From positions 1 through 22,793 of the forward strand of contig CAYNHH010000012.1 of NCBI GenBank assembly GCA_964397085.1: a DNA stretch of 22,793 nt. Reading direction: 5' to 3'. The stretch's first letter is position 1; each line of letters starts with the position of its first letter. Source of the stretch: CAILAD01 sp964397085. Lineage in GTDB: Bacteria > Patescibacteriota > Saccharimonadia > CAILAD01 > BJGX01. This document shows, piece after piece, positions 1 through 7,235 of the stretch. The notes below the pieces were generated by a model. The model was not told the DNA's origin. It searched no databases and saw only the letters and a list, made by a program, of their open reading frames with translations. The position numbers and the translations under genes are program-made.

Positions 1-1309
1 TTGAAATAATCTCGGTACCTATGGCCCGTAATTTTTCTTCAAATTTTTCATAACCACGCTCTACTGTCTTCAGCCCGTGAATTATAGTCTGACCTTCGGC
101 TACAAGAGCTGCTACTATATAGCTAAACCCTGCCCGCAGATCTGGCACCACAATCTCATCACCATGAAGCTCTGTTGGCCCTGAGATGATTGCGCTGTGT
201 TTGTGATTGCTGTTTTCAAACCTGCAGTGAGTACCCCCAAGACATTCTTGATACAGCTGAATCTTGGCACCCATCTTTACCAAAGTATCAGTAAACCCAA
301 ATCGATCTTCATAGACAGTTTCGTGTATGGTACTACTCCCCTCAGCCTGTGTAAGAAGTACTACAAAAGGCTGTTGCCAATCGGTCATAAAACCTGGATG
401 TACATCGGTCTCAAGCGTAATACTAGTGAGTGGGCGGCCGCGCCAAAATTCTATTCCATCGTCAGTTATCTTAAATTCACCACCTACCCGTCTAAAAGTA
501 TTGAGAAATGTCATCATCGGCTCCTGTTGAGCACCAGTCACCATTATTTTGCCGTCTGTGGCAGCCGCAACACATGCCCAGCTAGCTACCTCTATTCTAT
601 CTGTTAGAACAGTGTGTTCGTAGCCATGCAGCTCGTCTACTCCTTGGATTGTAATAACCCTATCAGTACCAACACCAATAATTGCACCCATTTTTTGTAG
701 CACACAGATAAGATCTATAATTTCTGGCTCTATTGCAGCATTTGTCAGCTCAGTGACCCCTTTGGCGAGTACTGCACTCAATAACACTTGCTCGGTAGCC
801 CCAACACTAGGATATTCCAGCTCTATCTTCGTACCTTTGAGACCATCACTCACAAGCTCGATTGATTTATCAGTCTCACTAATTTCTGCACCCATATTGG
901 CAAGTGCCTTCAGATGAAAGTCAATTGGCCGCGGACCTATCTCGCAACCGCCAAGCATTGGGAGTTCGGCCCTCCCGAGTCTGTGGAGTAATGGACCAGC
1001 GAATAAGATTGGGATTCTACTCGTACCTGCTATCTCATGGAGCTCGACGGGGTCAGCCACTTTGATCTTTGAAGATTCTATCTGGATAGTCCCGTCGCCC
1101 ACGTGTGTGACTGTTCCGCCGTGCAACCGGATCATTTCACTTACGACCGCAACGTCAGCTATGTCTGGTACATTATGTAGTATCGATGGCTCAGGGCTAA
1201 GCATAGCAGCAACCATTTCTTTGGTGACAGCGTTTTTGGCACCGCGCACCAAGATAGTTCCGGTAAGCTTTTTACCGCCAGTGATAATAAGTGTGTCATT
1301 GTGAGCCAT
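1..1309 (-). CDS. murA: UDP-N-acetylglucosamine 1-carboxyvinyltransferase (MurA), 3' end cut by window edge
   Basis: First committed step of peptidoglycan synthesis in the cytosol: transfers enolpyruvate from PEP to UDP-GlcNAc. I translated it by eye from ATG at 1309; 436 codons are open to the window edge, and since MurA is usually about 420-430 aa, only a few C-terminal residues should be missing. Visible hallmarks are the UDP-GlcNAc-binding GAKNAV (K25/N26), the mobile catalytic loop LGGCEIGPRP with PEP-attacking Cys122 (equivalent to E. coli Cys115), the HPGFMTDWQQ segment carrying the catalytic Asp, and PDLRAG near the C terminus carrying the conserved Arg. Cys, not Asp, in the loop predicts fosfomycin sensitivity (family knowledge). 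The frame ends in RGYEKFEEKLRAIG, typical of the MurA C terminus. It has its own promoter just upstream and no Shine-Dalgarno sequence. Confidence 0.96.
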   Translation of the reverse strand, partial: MAHNDTLIITGGKKLTGTILVRGAKNAVTKEMVAAMLSPEPSILHNVPDIADVAVVSEMIRLHGGTVTHVGDGTIQIESSKIKVADPVELHEIAGTSRIPILFAGPLLHRLGRAELPMLGGCEIGPRPIDFHLKALANMGAEISETDKSIELVSDGLKGTKIELEYPSVGATEQVLLSAVLAKGVTELTNAAIEPEIIDLICVLQKMGAIIGVGTDRVITIQGVDELHGYEHTVLTDRIEVASWACVAAATDGKIMVTGAQQEPMMTFLNTFRRVGGEFKITDDGIEFWRGRPLTSITLETDVHPGFMTDWQQPFVVLLTQAEGSSTIHETVYEDRFGFTDTLVKMGAKIQLYQECLGGTHCRFENSNHKHSAIISGPTELHGDEIVVPDLRAGFSYIVAALVAEGQTIIHGLKTVERGYEKFEEKLRAIGTEIIS

Positions 1310-1320
1310 ATGTGCAGGTA

Positions 1321-1326
1321 ATTATA
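1321..1326 (-). promoter_or_regulatory. -10 element of murA
   Basis: Read on the minus strand this is a perfect TATAAT, 11 nt before the murA ATG, so the predicted transcript has a leader of only about 5 nt and no room for a Shine-Dalgarno site. No convincing -35 hexamer is seen; the upstream T-run belongs to the preceding gene's terminator. Confidence 0.6.
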
Positions 1327-1343
1327 CAGTGTATGCGTCGAAA

Positions 1344-1369
1344 TAAAAAACCCTGTCACTTTGACAGGG
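1344..1369 (-). terminator. Rho-independent terminator of the 163-aa gene
   Basis: Perfect 8-bp stem, CCCTGTCA / TGACAGGG (1351-1358 and 1362-1369), with a 3-nt loop, followed on the minus strand by six Ts (1350-1345). The stop codon of the upstream gene (1358-1356) lies inside the 3' arm of the hairpin, so coding sequence and terminator overlap. The terminator separates this gene from murA. Confidence 0.85.
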
Positions 1370-1847
1370 CTGGAAGAACGATTTGTTTATCTGGCTCAAT
1401 CTCTGCCCATCGAACAAAGCTCATCATTGCTTTACGCTCTGATTTTCGTAAATAGGCCTGTTCTATCTTTAATGAAGGAAAAATGTGCACTTCAAGTTGT
1501 CGATAGATTTGCTTTCCATCTTCTGTAATCACTATATGTTTACCATCATCAAAAAACTCTACAAAGAAACCTAGCATTCTAAACTCGCCATTTTTTGCAT
1601 TCTTTAAACAATCAGAGCAAGCACCCGGAGTACCGGACATAAACTGACGGCAAATTTCTCGGCAACGGTCGTAGTACATCTGCACATTGTATTCAGCTGG
1701 ATCTAATACTAAATGCAAAATCTCGTAACGCAATATATCGCACGTAGTCCTCAAGCTTGTGCCGTCATGGTCTAGGGTAATTCTCGAAACAAATTGTAAA
1801 CCCTGGTATTCACATAGCTGTGCCAATACTTCGTCAAAGCTTGACAT
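1356..1847 (-). CDS. Uncharacterised 163-aa protein with CX3C-X10-CX2C motif
   Basis: Not recognised. Soluble protein with no signal peptide or membrane segment. Four closely spaced cysteines (C62, C66, C77, C80) form a CX3C-X10-CX2C pattern that could bind zinc or another metal; two further cysteines, C12 and C36, lie N-terminal to it. The remainder mixes helical N- and C-terminal segments with a central EFRMLGFFVEFF beta-like stretch. The ATG at 1847 is supported by an AGAGG Shine-Dalgarno site 4 nt upstream. It lies 52 bp downstream of rsmD on the same strand and may be read through from it; its own terminator overlaps the stop codon. A regulatory role is possible, but nothing in the sequence proves one. 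Confidence 0.75.
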   Translation of the reverse strand: MSSFDEVLAQLCEYQGLQFVSRITLDHDGTSLRTTCDILRYEILHLVLDPAEYNVQMYYDRCREICRQFMSGTPGACSDCLKNAKNGEFRMLGFFVEFFDDGKHIVITEDGKQIYRQLEVHIFPSLKIEQAYLRKSERKAMMSFVRWAEIEPDKQIVLPALSK

Positions 1848-1899
1848 GCTACCTCTTCTCTAAAAGAAGGAACAAAACTAGAGTTACTTTACAATAACT

Positions 1900-2439
1900 T
1901 TATGTTTTTTTCAAGTGGTAGTACGTGATTTGAGTGTCGCCATAGATCTTTTGCTTGATCTGTTCGGCATGATCAATCCCATGTGGAAGCTCAGTTTTTG
2001 CCGAACAACTCACTATTATTATTCCGGTTGGATTGAGATGATTTGATACTTGCTTTAGGCTGTCTAGACCAAACTTGGCATAGGGTGGGTCAAAAAAGAT
2101 CAGATCAAATTTTTCAGTGTTCGTTTCTAAAAATTTTTCTACTGAGCTTTTTACAACTTTGGCGGTACTAGTAACTTTTAGGTTATGAATACTAGTCTTA
2201 ATAGCTTCAACTGCAACTTGGCCAGAATCTACAAATACCGCACTTGATGCTCCTAAGCTCAGAGCCTCCAACCCAAGTGCTCCGCTACCTGCAAACAGAT
2301 CTATTACCGTAAGACCTTCAACGTCGCCCAACACTTGAAATATTGCATGGCGAGTTTGTTCACTGACAGGCCGAGTCAGTGAAGTCTTGGGCTGTACAAT
2401 ACTTTGGCCACCAAATATTCCAGATGTAATTTTTAACAT
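1900..2439 (-). CDS. rsmD: 16S rRNA (guanine-N2)-methyltransferase RsmD
   Basis: SAM-dependent methyltransferase that modifies 16S rRNA (G966 in E. coli numbering). From ATG 2439 the protein has 179 aa, normal for RsmD. It begins MLKITSGIFGG, matching the usual RsmD start (M-R-I-I-A-G-x-x-x-G), followed by RPVSEQTRHAIFQVL, the SAM-binding VIDLFAGSGALGLEAL and the N-methyltransferase catalytic motif DPPY. An upstream in-frame start at 2514 would add 25 residues overlapping purF and was rejected, because the family homology begins at 2439 and a TATCAT -10 sits exactly 6 nt before that ATG. No Shine-Dalgarno site is present, so it is probably leaderless. Divergent from purF. Confidence 0.93.
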   Translation of the reverse strand: MLKITSGIFGGQSIVQPKTSLTRPVSEQTRHAIFQVLGDVEGLTVIDLFAGSGALGLEALSLGASSAVFVDSGQVAVEAIKTSIHNLKVTSTAKVVKSSVEKFLETNTEKFDLIFFDPPYAKFGLDSLKQVSNHLNPTGIIIVSCSAKTELPHGIDHAEQIKQKIYGDTQITYYHLKKT

Positions 2440-2461
2440 AGGCCTATGATACAATATCGTA
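2440..2461. promoter_or_regulatory. Overlapping divergent -10 boxes of rsmD and purF
   Basis: Only 22 bp separate the two ATG codons. On the plus strand TACAAT (2450-2455) stands 6 nt before purF; on the minus strand TATCAT (2451-2446) stands 6 nt before rsmD. The two hexamers share 2 bp. Both spacings place the transcription start at the A of ATG, so both mRNAs should be leaderless. The -35 regions would lie inside the opposite gene and are not recognisable. Simultaneous polymerase occupancy looks impossible. Confidence 0.6.
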
Positions 2462-3871
2462 ATGACGTTTGAGAAGTGGAAAAAAAATACCTTGCATGAA
2501 AAGTGTGCTGTCATGGCGCTCTATACCCCTGCTCAGCCAGCCGCACGATTGGCATATTTTGGTCTCTCCGCCTTACAGCACCGCGGACAAGAAAGCTCTG
2601 GCATTATCTCAAGTACCGGTAGGGAGTTTTTTGCACATGGTGGAGCTGGTCTAGTAGCACAGGTCTACAAAGAGTCAGACCTGCAGATGATGAAAGGAAA
2701 TATGGCCATTGGTCACAATCGTTACGCTACCTCAGGTCAAAAACATGATAGGCACATTCAGCCCATTCACCGTGGTGACGATGTAATGGCGTTTGCACAT
2801 AATGGCAATATTCACTCTACGGTTGCGCTCAAAAAATTTCTCAGAAGCAAAAAACTCCTAAAGGCTGGTACAAATGATTCTGAGATGATGGCAGATGCGA
2901 TTCGCTATTATATATACACTGGTAGTACTCCAGACGAGGCTATTAAGGCTAGTTGGCCACTTTTCACCGGTGCATTTAGTTGTGTCATGATGACTCGTGA
3001 TGCTATCTACGCTTTTCGTGATAAGTATGGCATTCGTCCACTGAGCCTTGGTAAGCTTGGTCGCACTGGCTACGTAATAGCCTCTGAAACCTGTGCCTTT
3101 GATATGCTGGGTGCACGTTTTGTACGTGATATTTCCCCTGGAGAACTCGTAGAAATATCGAGAAAAGGCTTCAAAAAATGGCAGATTGAGCCAAGTGATC
3201 TCAAACTAGAGATCTTTGAATTTATCTACTTTGCCAGACCAGATAGTATTTTGCAGGGTAAGCTTGTGAATGAGGCACGACGACGACTAGGGCGCAAACT
3301 TGCCCGTGAGCACCCTATAAAACGAGGTATCGTCGTACCTGTACCAGACTCATCTATTCCGGCTGCACTTGGCTATGCTTCAGGCTGTTCACTTGAGTTT
3401 GATCACGGCCTTATTAAAAACCGCTACATTCACCGAAGTTTTATTGAGCCTACGCAAGAATTACGCGAACGGGCAGTCGCTATGAAGCTCAATCCCCTTG
3501 CTACCCATTTACGCGGTAAAGATGTGATACTTATCGATGATTCAATTGTACGTGGTACCACGACAAAGCAAATAGTAAAGATGCTACGTGGGGTAGGAGT
3601 AAAATCAGTACATATTAGAGTCAGCTCACCGCCAGTAAAATTTCCAGATTTCTACGGCATTGATACACCCAATCAAAGCAAGCTTATTGCAGCCAAAAAA
3701 TCTGTCGCTGAAATATGTAAACACGTGGGTGCAGACTCATTAGAATTCTTGAGCTATGATGGCATGATCGAGGCCATTGGTTTGCCAGAAGACCAGCTTT
3801 GTACAGCCTGCTTTAGTGGCAAGTACCCTATTGATCTTCTGGATCGTGCAAAAGAAGTAAAAGTCCTCTAA
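2462..3871 (+). CDS. purF: Amidophosphoribosyltransferase (glutamine PRPP amidotransferase)
   Basis: Makes 5-phosphoribosylamine from PRPP and glutamine, the first step of de novo purine synthesis. It is 469 aa with an N-terminal Ntn glutaminase domain and a C-terminal phosphoribosyltransferase domain. Fourteen residues precede Cys15 (EKCAVMAL), the expected N-terminal nucleophile after propeptide removal; ALQHRGQESSGI and GHNRYAT are glutaminase motifs and IDDSIVRGTTTKQIV (about 357-371) is the PRPP loop. It resembles the Bacillus-type enzyme, but two of the four [4Fe-4S] ligand positions seem replaced: E250 in LEIFEFIYFARPDS and D396 in PPVKFPDFYG. C447 and C450 remain in the LCTACFSGKYP tail. 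The cluster is probably absent. No other purine gene is nearby. The leaderless start at 2462 is supported by a -10 box 6 nt upstream. Confidence 0.95.
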   Translation: MTFEKWKKNTLHEKCAVMALYTPAQPAARLAYFGLSALQHRGQESSGIISSTGREFFAHGGAGLVAQVYKESDLQMMKGNMAIGHNRYATSGQKHDRHIQPIHRGDDVMAFAHNGNIHSTVALKKFLRSKKLLKAGTNDSEMMADAIRYYIYTGSTPDEAIKASWPLFTGAFSCVMMTRDAIYAFRDKYGIRPLSLGKLGRTGYVIASETCAFDMLGARFVRDISPGELVEISRKGFKKWQIEPSDLKLEIFEFIYFARPDSILQGKLVNEARRRLGRKLAREHPIKRGIVVPVPDSSIPAALGYASGCSLEFDHGLIKNRYIHRSFIEPTQELRERAVAMKLNPLATHLRGKDVILIDDSIVRGTTTKQIVKMLRGVGVKSVHIRVSSPPVKFPDFYGIDTPNQSKLIAAKKSVAEICKHVGADSLEFLSYDGMIEAIGLPEDQLCTACFSGKYPIDLLDRAKEVKVL

Positions 3872-3880
3872 ATCTGTAAG

Positions 3881-4663
3881 CTAGAGTAAAGCTGTGTGAG
3901 TTTCGTTCACTGATTTTACCTCACCACCAGCTTCCATATATGCAGCGAGCCATGCAGCAGCAATAAGCTGGGGTATGCGTTTGACTACAACAGTCTTTAC
4001 CGTCTTGGCAAGACTGGCTGTCCAGCCTTTTTTGATGAATTGATCATATAGATCAAGCTTGGCGATACGCAATGATTCTTCTTCTACGACTTTTTTGATG
4101 CCAACTTTCAGAATTTTTTCATACAGGTCTTGATCAAAATTGACCCGCAAGCGATTCATGGCGATAGAAGTAGAAACACCTCCTTCAAACATTACATGAG
4201 AAGTCATTAGCCCCTTGCGACCAAAATATAGCCAGCCTCTACGTACCTTGCTTGCATCATCATATTCAGCGGCCATGAGCTTCATACTGACATGGTGCGC
4301 AGGGGTGAGGCTGTCGGTAAGGTAGTGAGCCATAAATCCAGCCTCAAATGAAGCCTTCACCAAGTCTCCTTCTTTAAGAGCAGCAGCGAGGTTGGCAAAA
4401 TGTACTTCTATCCAGATAGGTAGATTACCGATTTTATTGATTGGATCCCACAAGTGATCGGCCTTATATTGACGGCTTTTCATCTTGAGACCATCAGGGC
4501 CGCCCATACCTTCAAATTTTAAAATCATTGTCTTTGATGGAAATTTATCTGCTTCTAACATAGGTAAAATCAACCGGTATGCGGTCTTGTCAAACTTTTG
4601 ATGAGTACCAACAGTATTAAGTACTTTACCTTTGGTGAAATATGTAACGACGCCTGAATTCAT
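3881..4663 (-). CDS. Zinc-dependent phospholipase C / S1-P1 nuclease-fold protein
   Basis: 260 aa, mostly helical. Candidate ligands match the trinuclear-zinc order of Bacillus phospholipase C and S1/P1 nucleases: H21, D73, H88, then H113-x3-D117-x5-H123 in GFMAHYLTDSLTPAHH, then H156-x3-E160 in SHVMFEGG. The HxxxDx5H and HxxxE spacings equal those of B. cereus PLC (H118/D122/H128, H142/E146). In secreted members the N-terminal residue after signal cleavage also binds metal; here no signal peptide is evident, so the protein may be cytosolic, may use a different first ligand, or may be a conserved non-catalytic relative. The start lies 4 nt after the recG stop without a Shine-Dalgarno site, so it is probably translated by coupling from the recG mRNA. 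Substrate unknown: phospholipid or nucleic acid. Confidence 0.72.
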   Translation of the reverse strand: MNSGVVTYFTKGKVLNTVGTHQKFDKTAYRLILPMLEADKFPSKTMILKFEGMGGPDGLKMKSRQYKADHLWDPINKIGNLPIWIEVHFANLAAALKEGDLVKASFEAGFMAHYLTDSLTPAHHVSMKLMAAEYDDASKVRRGWLYFGRKGLMTSHVMFEGGVSTSIAMNRLRVNFDQDLYEKILKVGIKKVVEEESLRIAKLDLYDQFIKKGWTASLAKTVKTVVVKRIPQLIAAAWLAAYMEAGGEVKSVNETHTALL

Positions 4664-4667
4664 AAAA

Positions 4668-6701
4668 TTAATCTAGTGAGGTGAGTTTTTTTAGCCTGTT
4701 AATTCTCTCTACTGTTAGAGGATATTCTACCATATTATGGCTACTTATAAAAGCTATAGCGGCTTGCTTGACCTCAGCTAAAAGTTTTGTATCGAATATG
4801 TCTGCAAAGCGCATATCAAGCAGCCCATGCTGACTGGTGCCATATATTTCTCCAGGCCCACGCATTTCAAGATCTATCTGAGCCAGCCTAAAACCATCGG
4901 TAGTTTTCTCCATCGCCTGTAGCCTTTTATAAGATACTGGATTGTCTGTATCAGAAAACAAGTAACAGTACGACTGAACACTGCTTCGTCCTACTCGGCC
5001 CCGCAATTGATGTAGGGCTGCCAAGCCAAATCTTTCAGCATTTTCTACAATTAGTACGGTTGCATTCGGTATATCTACTCCAACCTCTATAACTGTAGTT
5101 GCAAGTAATATGTCATATTTGCCAGCACGAAAATCTTGCATAATTGCAGTCTTCTCATCTGGCTTCATGCGTCCATGTATCATAGCTATTTTGCGGTGAG
5201 AAAACACGGTCTTTTGCAAACGAGCAAACTCAGCTTTGACAGATTTCATACCACCCTCATCACTCTCTTCAATAAGCGGACAGACTACAAATGCTTGCTG
5301 GCCTTGAGCAAGCAATTGATCAACAAAAAAGTATACCGTACTACGGTCTATCTCACGAACAGCTTTGGTCTGCACGGGTTTGCGACCTGGAGGTAATTGA
5401 TCTATTACAGACACATCAAGATCACCATAGACTACCAGAGCGAGGCTACGCGGAATGGGTGTAGCCGTCATAGTTAGAACATGCGGCATAAAACTTGCTT
5501 TAGTCTTAAGAGTACGCCTTTGATTGACACCAAACCGATGCTGTTCATCTATAATTACAAGGCCGAGATTATTAAATTCCACACCCTCAGACAGTAAGGC
5601 GTGTGTACCAACTATCAAATCTATTTCGCCGTCGGCGATCTTTTGATGTAATTGTTTTTTTTCAGCACCTGAAAATGCCGAGATTAGTAACTCAGCGGTA
5701 AGACCCATTTTTTCAAATAACTTCTTGGTGGTCATTATGTGTTGGCGCGCAAGTATCTCGGTAGGCACCATAAGTGCTACTTGGAATCCTGCTCGCAAGG
5801 TCATTGCACTGGCTAGCAACGCGACCAGGGTCTTGCCACTACCTACATCGCCTTCAATCATTCTATTCATGGGCTGTTCGTGTTCAATATCTTGAAATAT
5901 CTGCCAGGTGACTTTGCGCTGGGCATCTGTGAGATCAAAGTCAATTTGGGTTAGAATCTCGTCTACCACGTCTTTATCAAATTTCACTACAGCAGAAATT
6001 TCAGTCTTAATATCTTGCTTAATCACAAGGCCAGTCAAGATTAATTCGAAAAGCTCGGCAAAACCCACTCTTCTCTCGGCGTCAGCAAGCTCTGTCATAC
6101 TGGCAGGTTGGTGTAGTTGCTTGATAGCTTCGGGGTAACTGATGAGTTCATTTTCTTGCTCAACTACACTTGGTAAACTATCGTGCAAGTCTTCACGCAA
6201 ATCTATTACTTGGCTTACAAGTTTTTGCAAAGTCTTGGAGGTAATACTGCTTGTCTCAGGGTAAATACTATAAATCTTGCCTTTGTAGTTATCTTCTGTG
6301 ACTGGCTCGATAGTAGGGCTATTAAGACTTAGATAGTTGTTCTTAAATTCAAAATTTCCCGCAAAGAGATATTTTTCGTCTTTTTTGAGAGTATTGAGAA
6401 GAAATGGCTGATTGAACCACACGGCCTTGATAGTGCCACTACCGTCTGTAAGTACTGCCTCGGTTATAGTGAGTCTACGCTGTCGAGCTGAGCGACGGAC
6501 ATCTAGAGCCAACACTTTGCAGAGTACCGCCACTCGCCCGGGCTTCATAGTATTGATCTTGCTAATAGTACTAAAGTCGTCCCAGCGTCGTGGCCAGTAC
6601 TGCAGAAGATCTTGTACTGTTCGAATACCAAGTGTATGAAGGCCCTTTTCTACAACCGGCCCCACACCTTTAAGATTCGAAACTCGCGAGTCTAACATCA
6701 T
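4668..6701 (-). CDS. recG: ATP-dependent DNA helicase RecG
   Basis: Branch-migrating helicase that remodels stalled replication forks and Holliday junctions. 677 aa, full length. An N-terminal helix-hairpin-helix-like segment (VSNLKGVGPVVEKGL) is followed by the wedge/OB domain (about 55-150), Walker A GDVGSGKT (284-291), Walker B variant DEQH (385-388, normal for RecG), helicase motif III TATPIPR, motif VI QLRGRVGRSSVQSYCYL, and the RecG-specific C-terminal segment GPGEIYGTSQHGLLDMRFADI. Two ATGs stand in tandem; the first (6701) lies 6 nt after a TAAAAT -10 box and is preferred as a leaderless start. A zinc PLC-fold gene follows 4 nt downstream, making a probable two-gene transcript. Confidence 0.96.
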   Translation of the reverse strand: MMLDSRVSNLKGVGPVVEKGLHTLGIRTVQDLLQYWPRRWDDFSTISKINTMKPGRVAVLCKVLALDVRRSARQRRLTITEAVLTDGSGTIKAVWFNQPFLLNTLKKDEKYLFAGNFEFKNNYLSLNSPTIEPVTEDNYKGKIYSIYPETSSITSKTLQKLVSQVIDLREDLHDSLPSVVEQENELISYPEAIKQLHQPASMTELADAERRVGFAELFELILTGLVIKQDIKTEISAVVKFDKDVVDEILTQIDFDLTDAQRKVTWQIFQDIEHEQPMNRMIEGDVGSGKTLVALLASAMTLRAGFQVALMVPTEILARQHIMTTKKLFEKMGLTAELLISAFSGAEKKQLHQKIADGEIDLIVGTHALLSEGVEFNNLGLVIIDEQHRFGVNQRRTLKTKASFMPHVLTMTATPIPRSLALVVYGDLDVSVIDQLPPGRKPVQTKAVREIDRSTVYFFVDQLLAQGQQAFVVCPLIEESDEGGMKSVKAEFARLQKTVFSHRKIAMIHGRMKPDEKTAIMQDFRAGKYDILLATTVIEVGVDIPNATVLIVENAERFGLAALHQLRGRVGRSSVQSYCYLFSDTDNPVSYKRLQAMEKTTDGFRLAQIDLEMRGPGEIYGTSQHGLLDMRFADIFDTKLLAEVKQAAIAFISSHNMVEYPLTVERINRLKKLTSLD

Positions 6702-6707
6702 AGTACT

Positions 6708-6713
6708 ATTTTA
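6708..6713 (-). promoter_or_regulatory. -10 element of recG (leaderless)
   Basis: TAAAAT on the minus strand, separated by 6 nt from the recG ATG, placing transcription initiation at or next to the start codon. No Shine-Dalgarno sequence fits in the gap. Confidence 0.5.
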
Positions 6714-6729
6714 GCACGAACACAGTACG

Positions 6730-6757
6730 AAAAAAGCTACTGAATTATTCAGTAGCT
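6730..6757 (-). terminator. Rho-independent terminator of the 118-aa membrane protein gene
   Basis: Perfect 10-bp stem (6735-6744 with 6748-6757, AGCTACTGAA / TTCAGTAGCT) with a 3-nt loop, followed on the minus strand by six Ts (6735-6730). It lies 22 nt after the stop codon of the 118-aa gene and isolates recG from upstream transcription. Confidence 0.85.
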
Positions 6758-6778
6758 GGATTTTATAAGTTTTAGATG

Positions 6779-7135
6779 TTAGCTGATTGAAATAGTAACA
6801 ACTGATGTAAGTAGGTTGAAAGTGGCCCACGAGAACCAGATTAACCATATCAACAGGGCACAGAGACGTAGATCCTTCGTAAAACTTGGCTGTTTTTTCA
6901 CGAAGTATTCACTTATGTAGATTCGTGATCCACCTGATAGTAGTATAACGAAGGTAAGCAACCAAATTGCATAGACATTTGAATTAGGAATATTGTGAGT
7001 GAGGAAGATTGCGCCATAAATTAAAATGGCCAATAAATTAACAATCGTCATAACCCATGAAAGCCTGATTATACGCTGCTCAAGTGCTTGCAAACGACTT
7101 CTATCTTCTGTGCTCACATCAGAAATATTCGACAT
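6779..7135 (-). CDS. Small three-helix membrane protein, unknown function
   Basis: 118 aa. A short, charged, helical N-terminal region (STEDRSRLQALEQRIIRL), probably cytoplasmic, precedes three hydrophobic segments at about 24-45, 54-74 and 91-117. No catalytic or binding motif is recognised. The ATG at 7135 has a strong AGAGGAG Shine-Dalgarno site about 6 nt upstream, and a TATAAG-like -10 lies further up, so the gene can be expressed alone. It has its own terminator downstream. It follows tyrS on the same strand with 100 bp between. Confidence 0.75.
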   Translation of the reverse strand: MSNISDVSTEDRSRLQALEQRIIRLSWVMTIVNLLAILIYGAIFLTHNIPNSNVYAIWLLTFVILLSGGSRIYISEYFVKKQPSFTKDLRLCALLIWLIWFSWATFNLLTSVVTISIS

Positions 7136-7235
7136 ACGCCACTCCTCTAAGGTGCGAGTTACATTCTTATACTATCATCACTTTTTGAATATCAAAAACC
7201 CCAGACCTAATAAAGCCAAGGTTTATAACAGAAGA

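Noticed and set aside
197..607. Plus-strand frame of 136 codons opposite murA
   Set aside because: It lies wholly antisense to a well-conserved murA and shows no ribosome site or recognisable motif.
2440..2514. N-terminal extension of RsmD into purF
   Set aside because: RsmD family similarity begins at the Met at 2439, and a -10 box sits 6 nt upstream of it; the extension has no family match and overlaps purF.
3866..3890. CTCTA...TAGAG stem between purF and the zinc PLC-like gene as a bidirectional terminator
   Set aside because: Only 5 bp with an 11-nt loop and no T-run on either strand.
6671..6701. DEQH in RecG as a mutated DEAH box
   Set aside because: DEQH is the normal Walker B sequence of RecG helicases.
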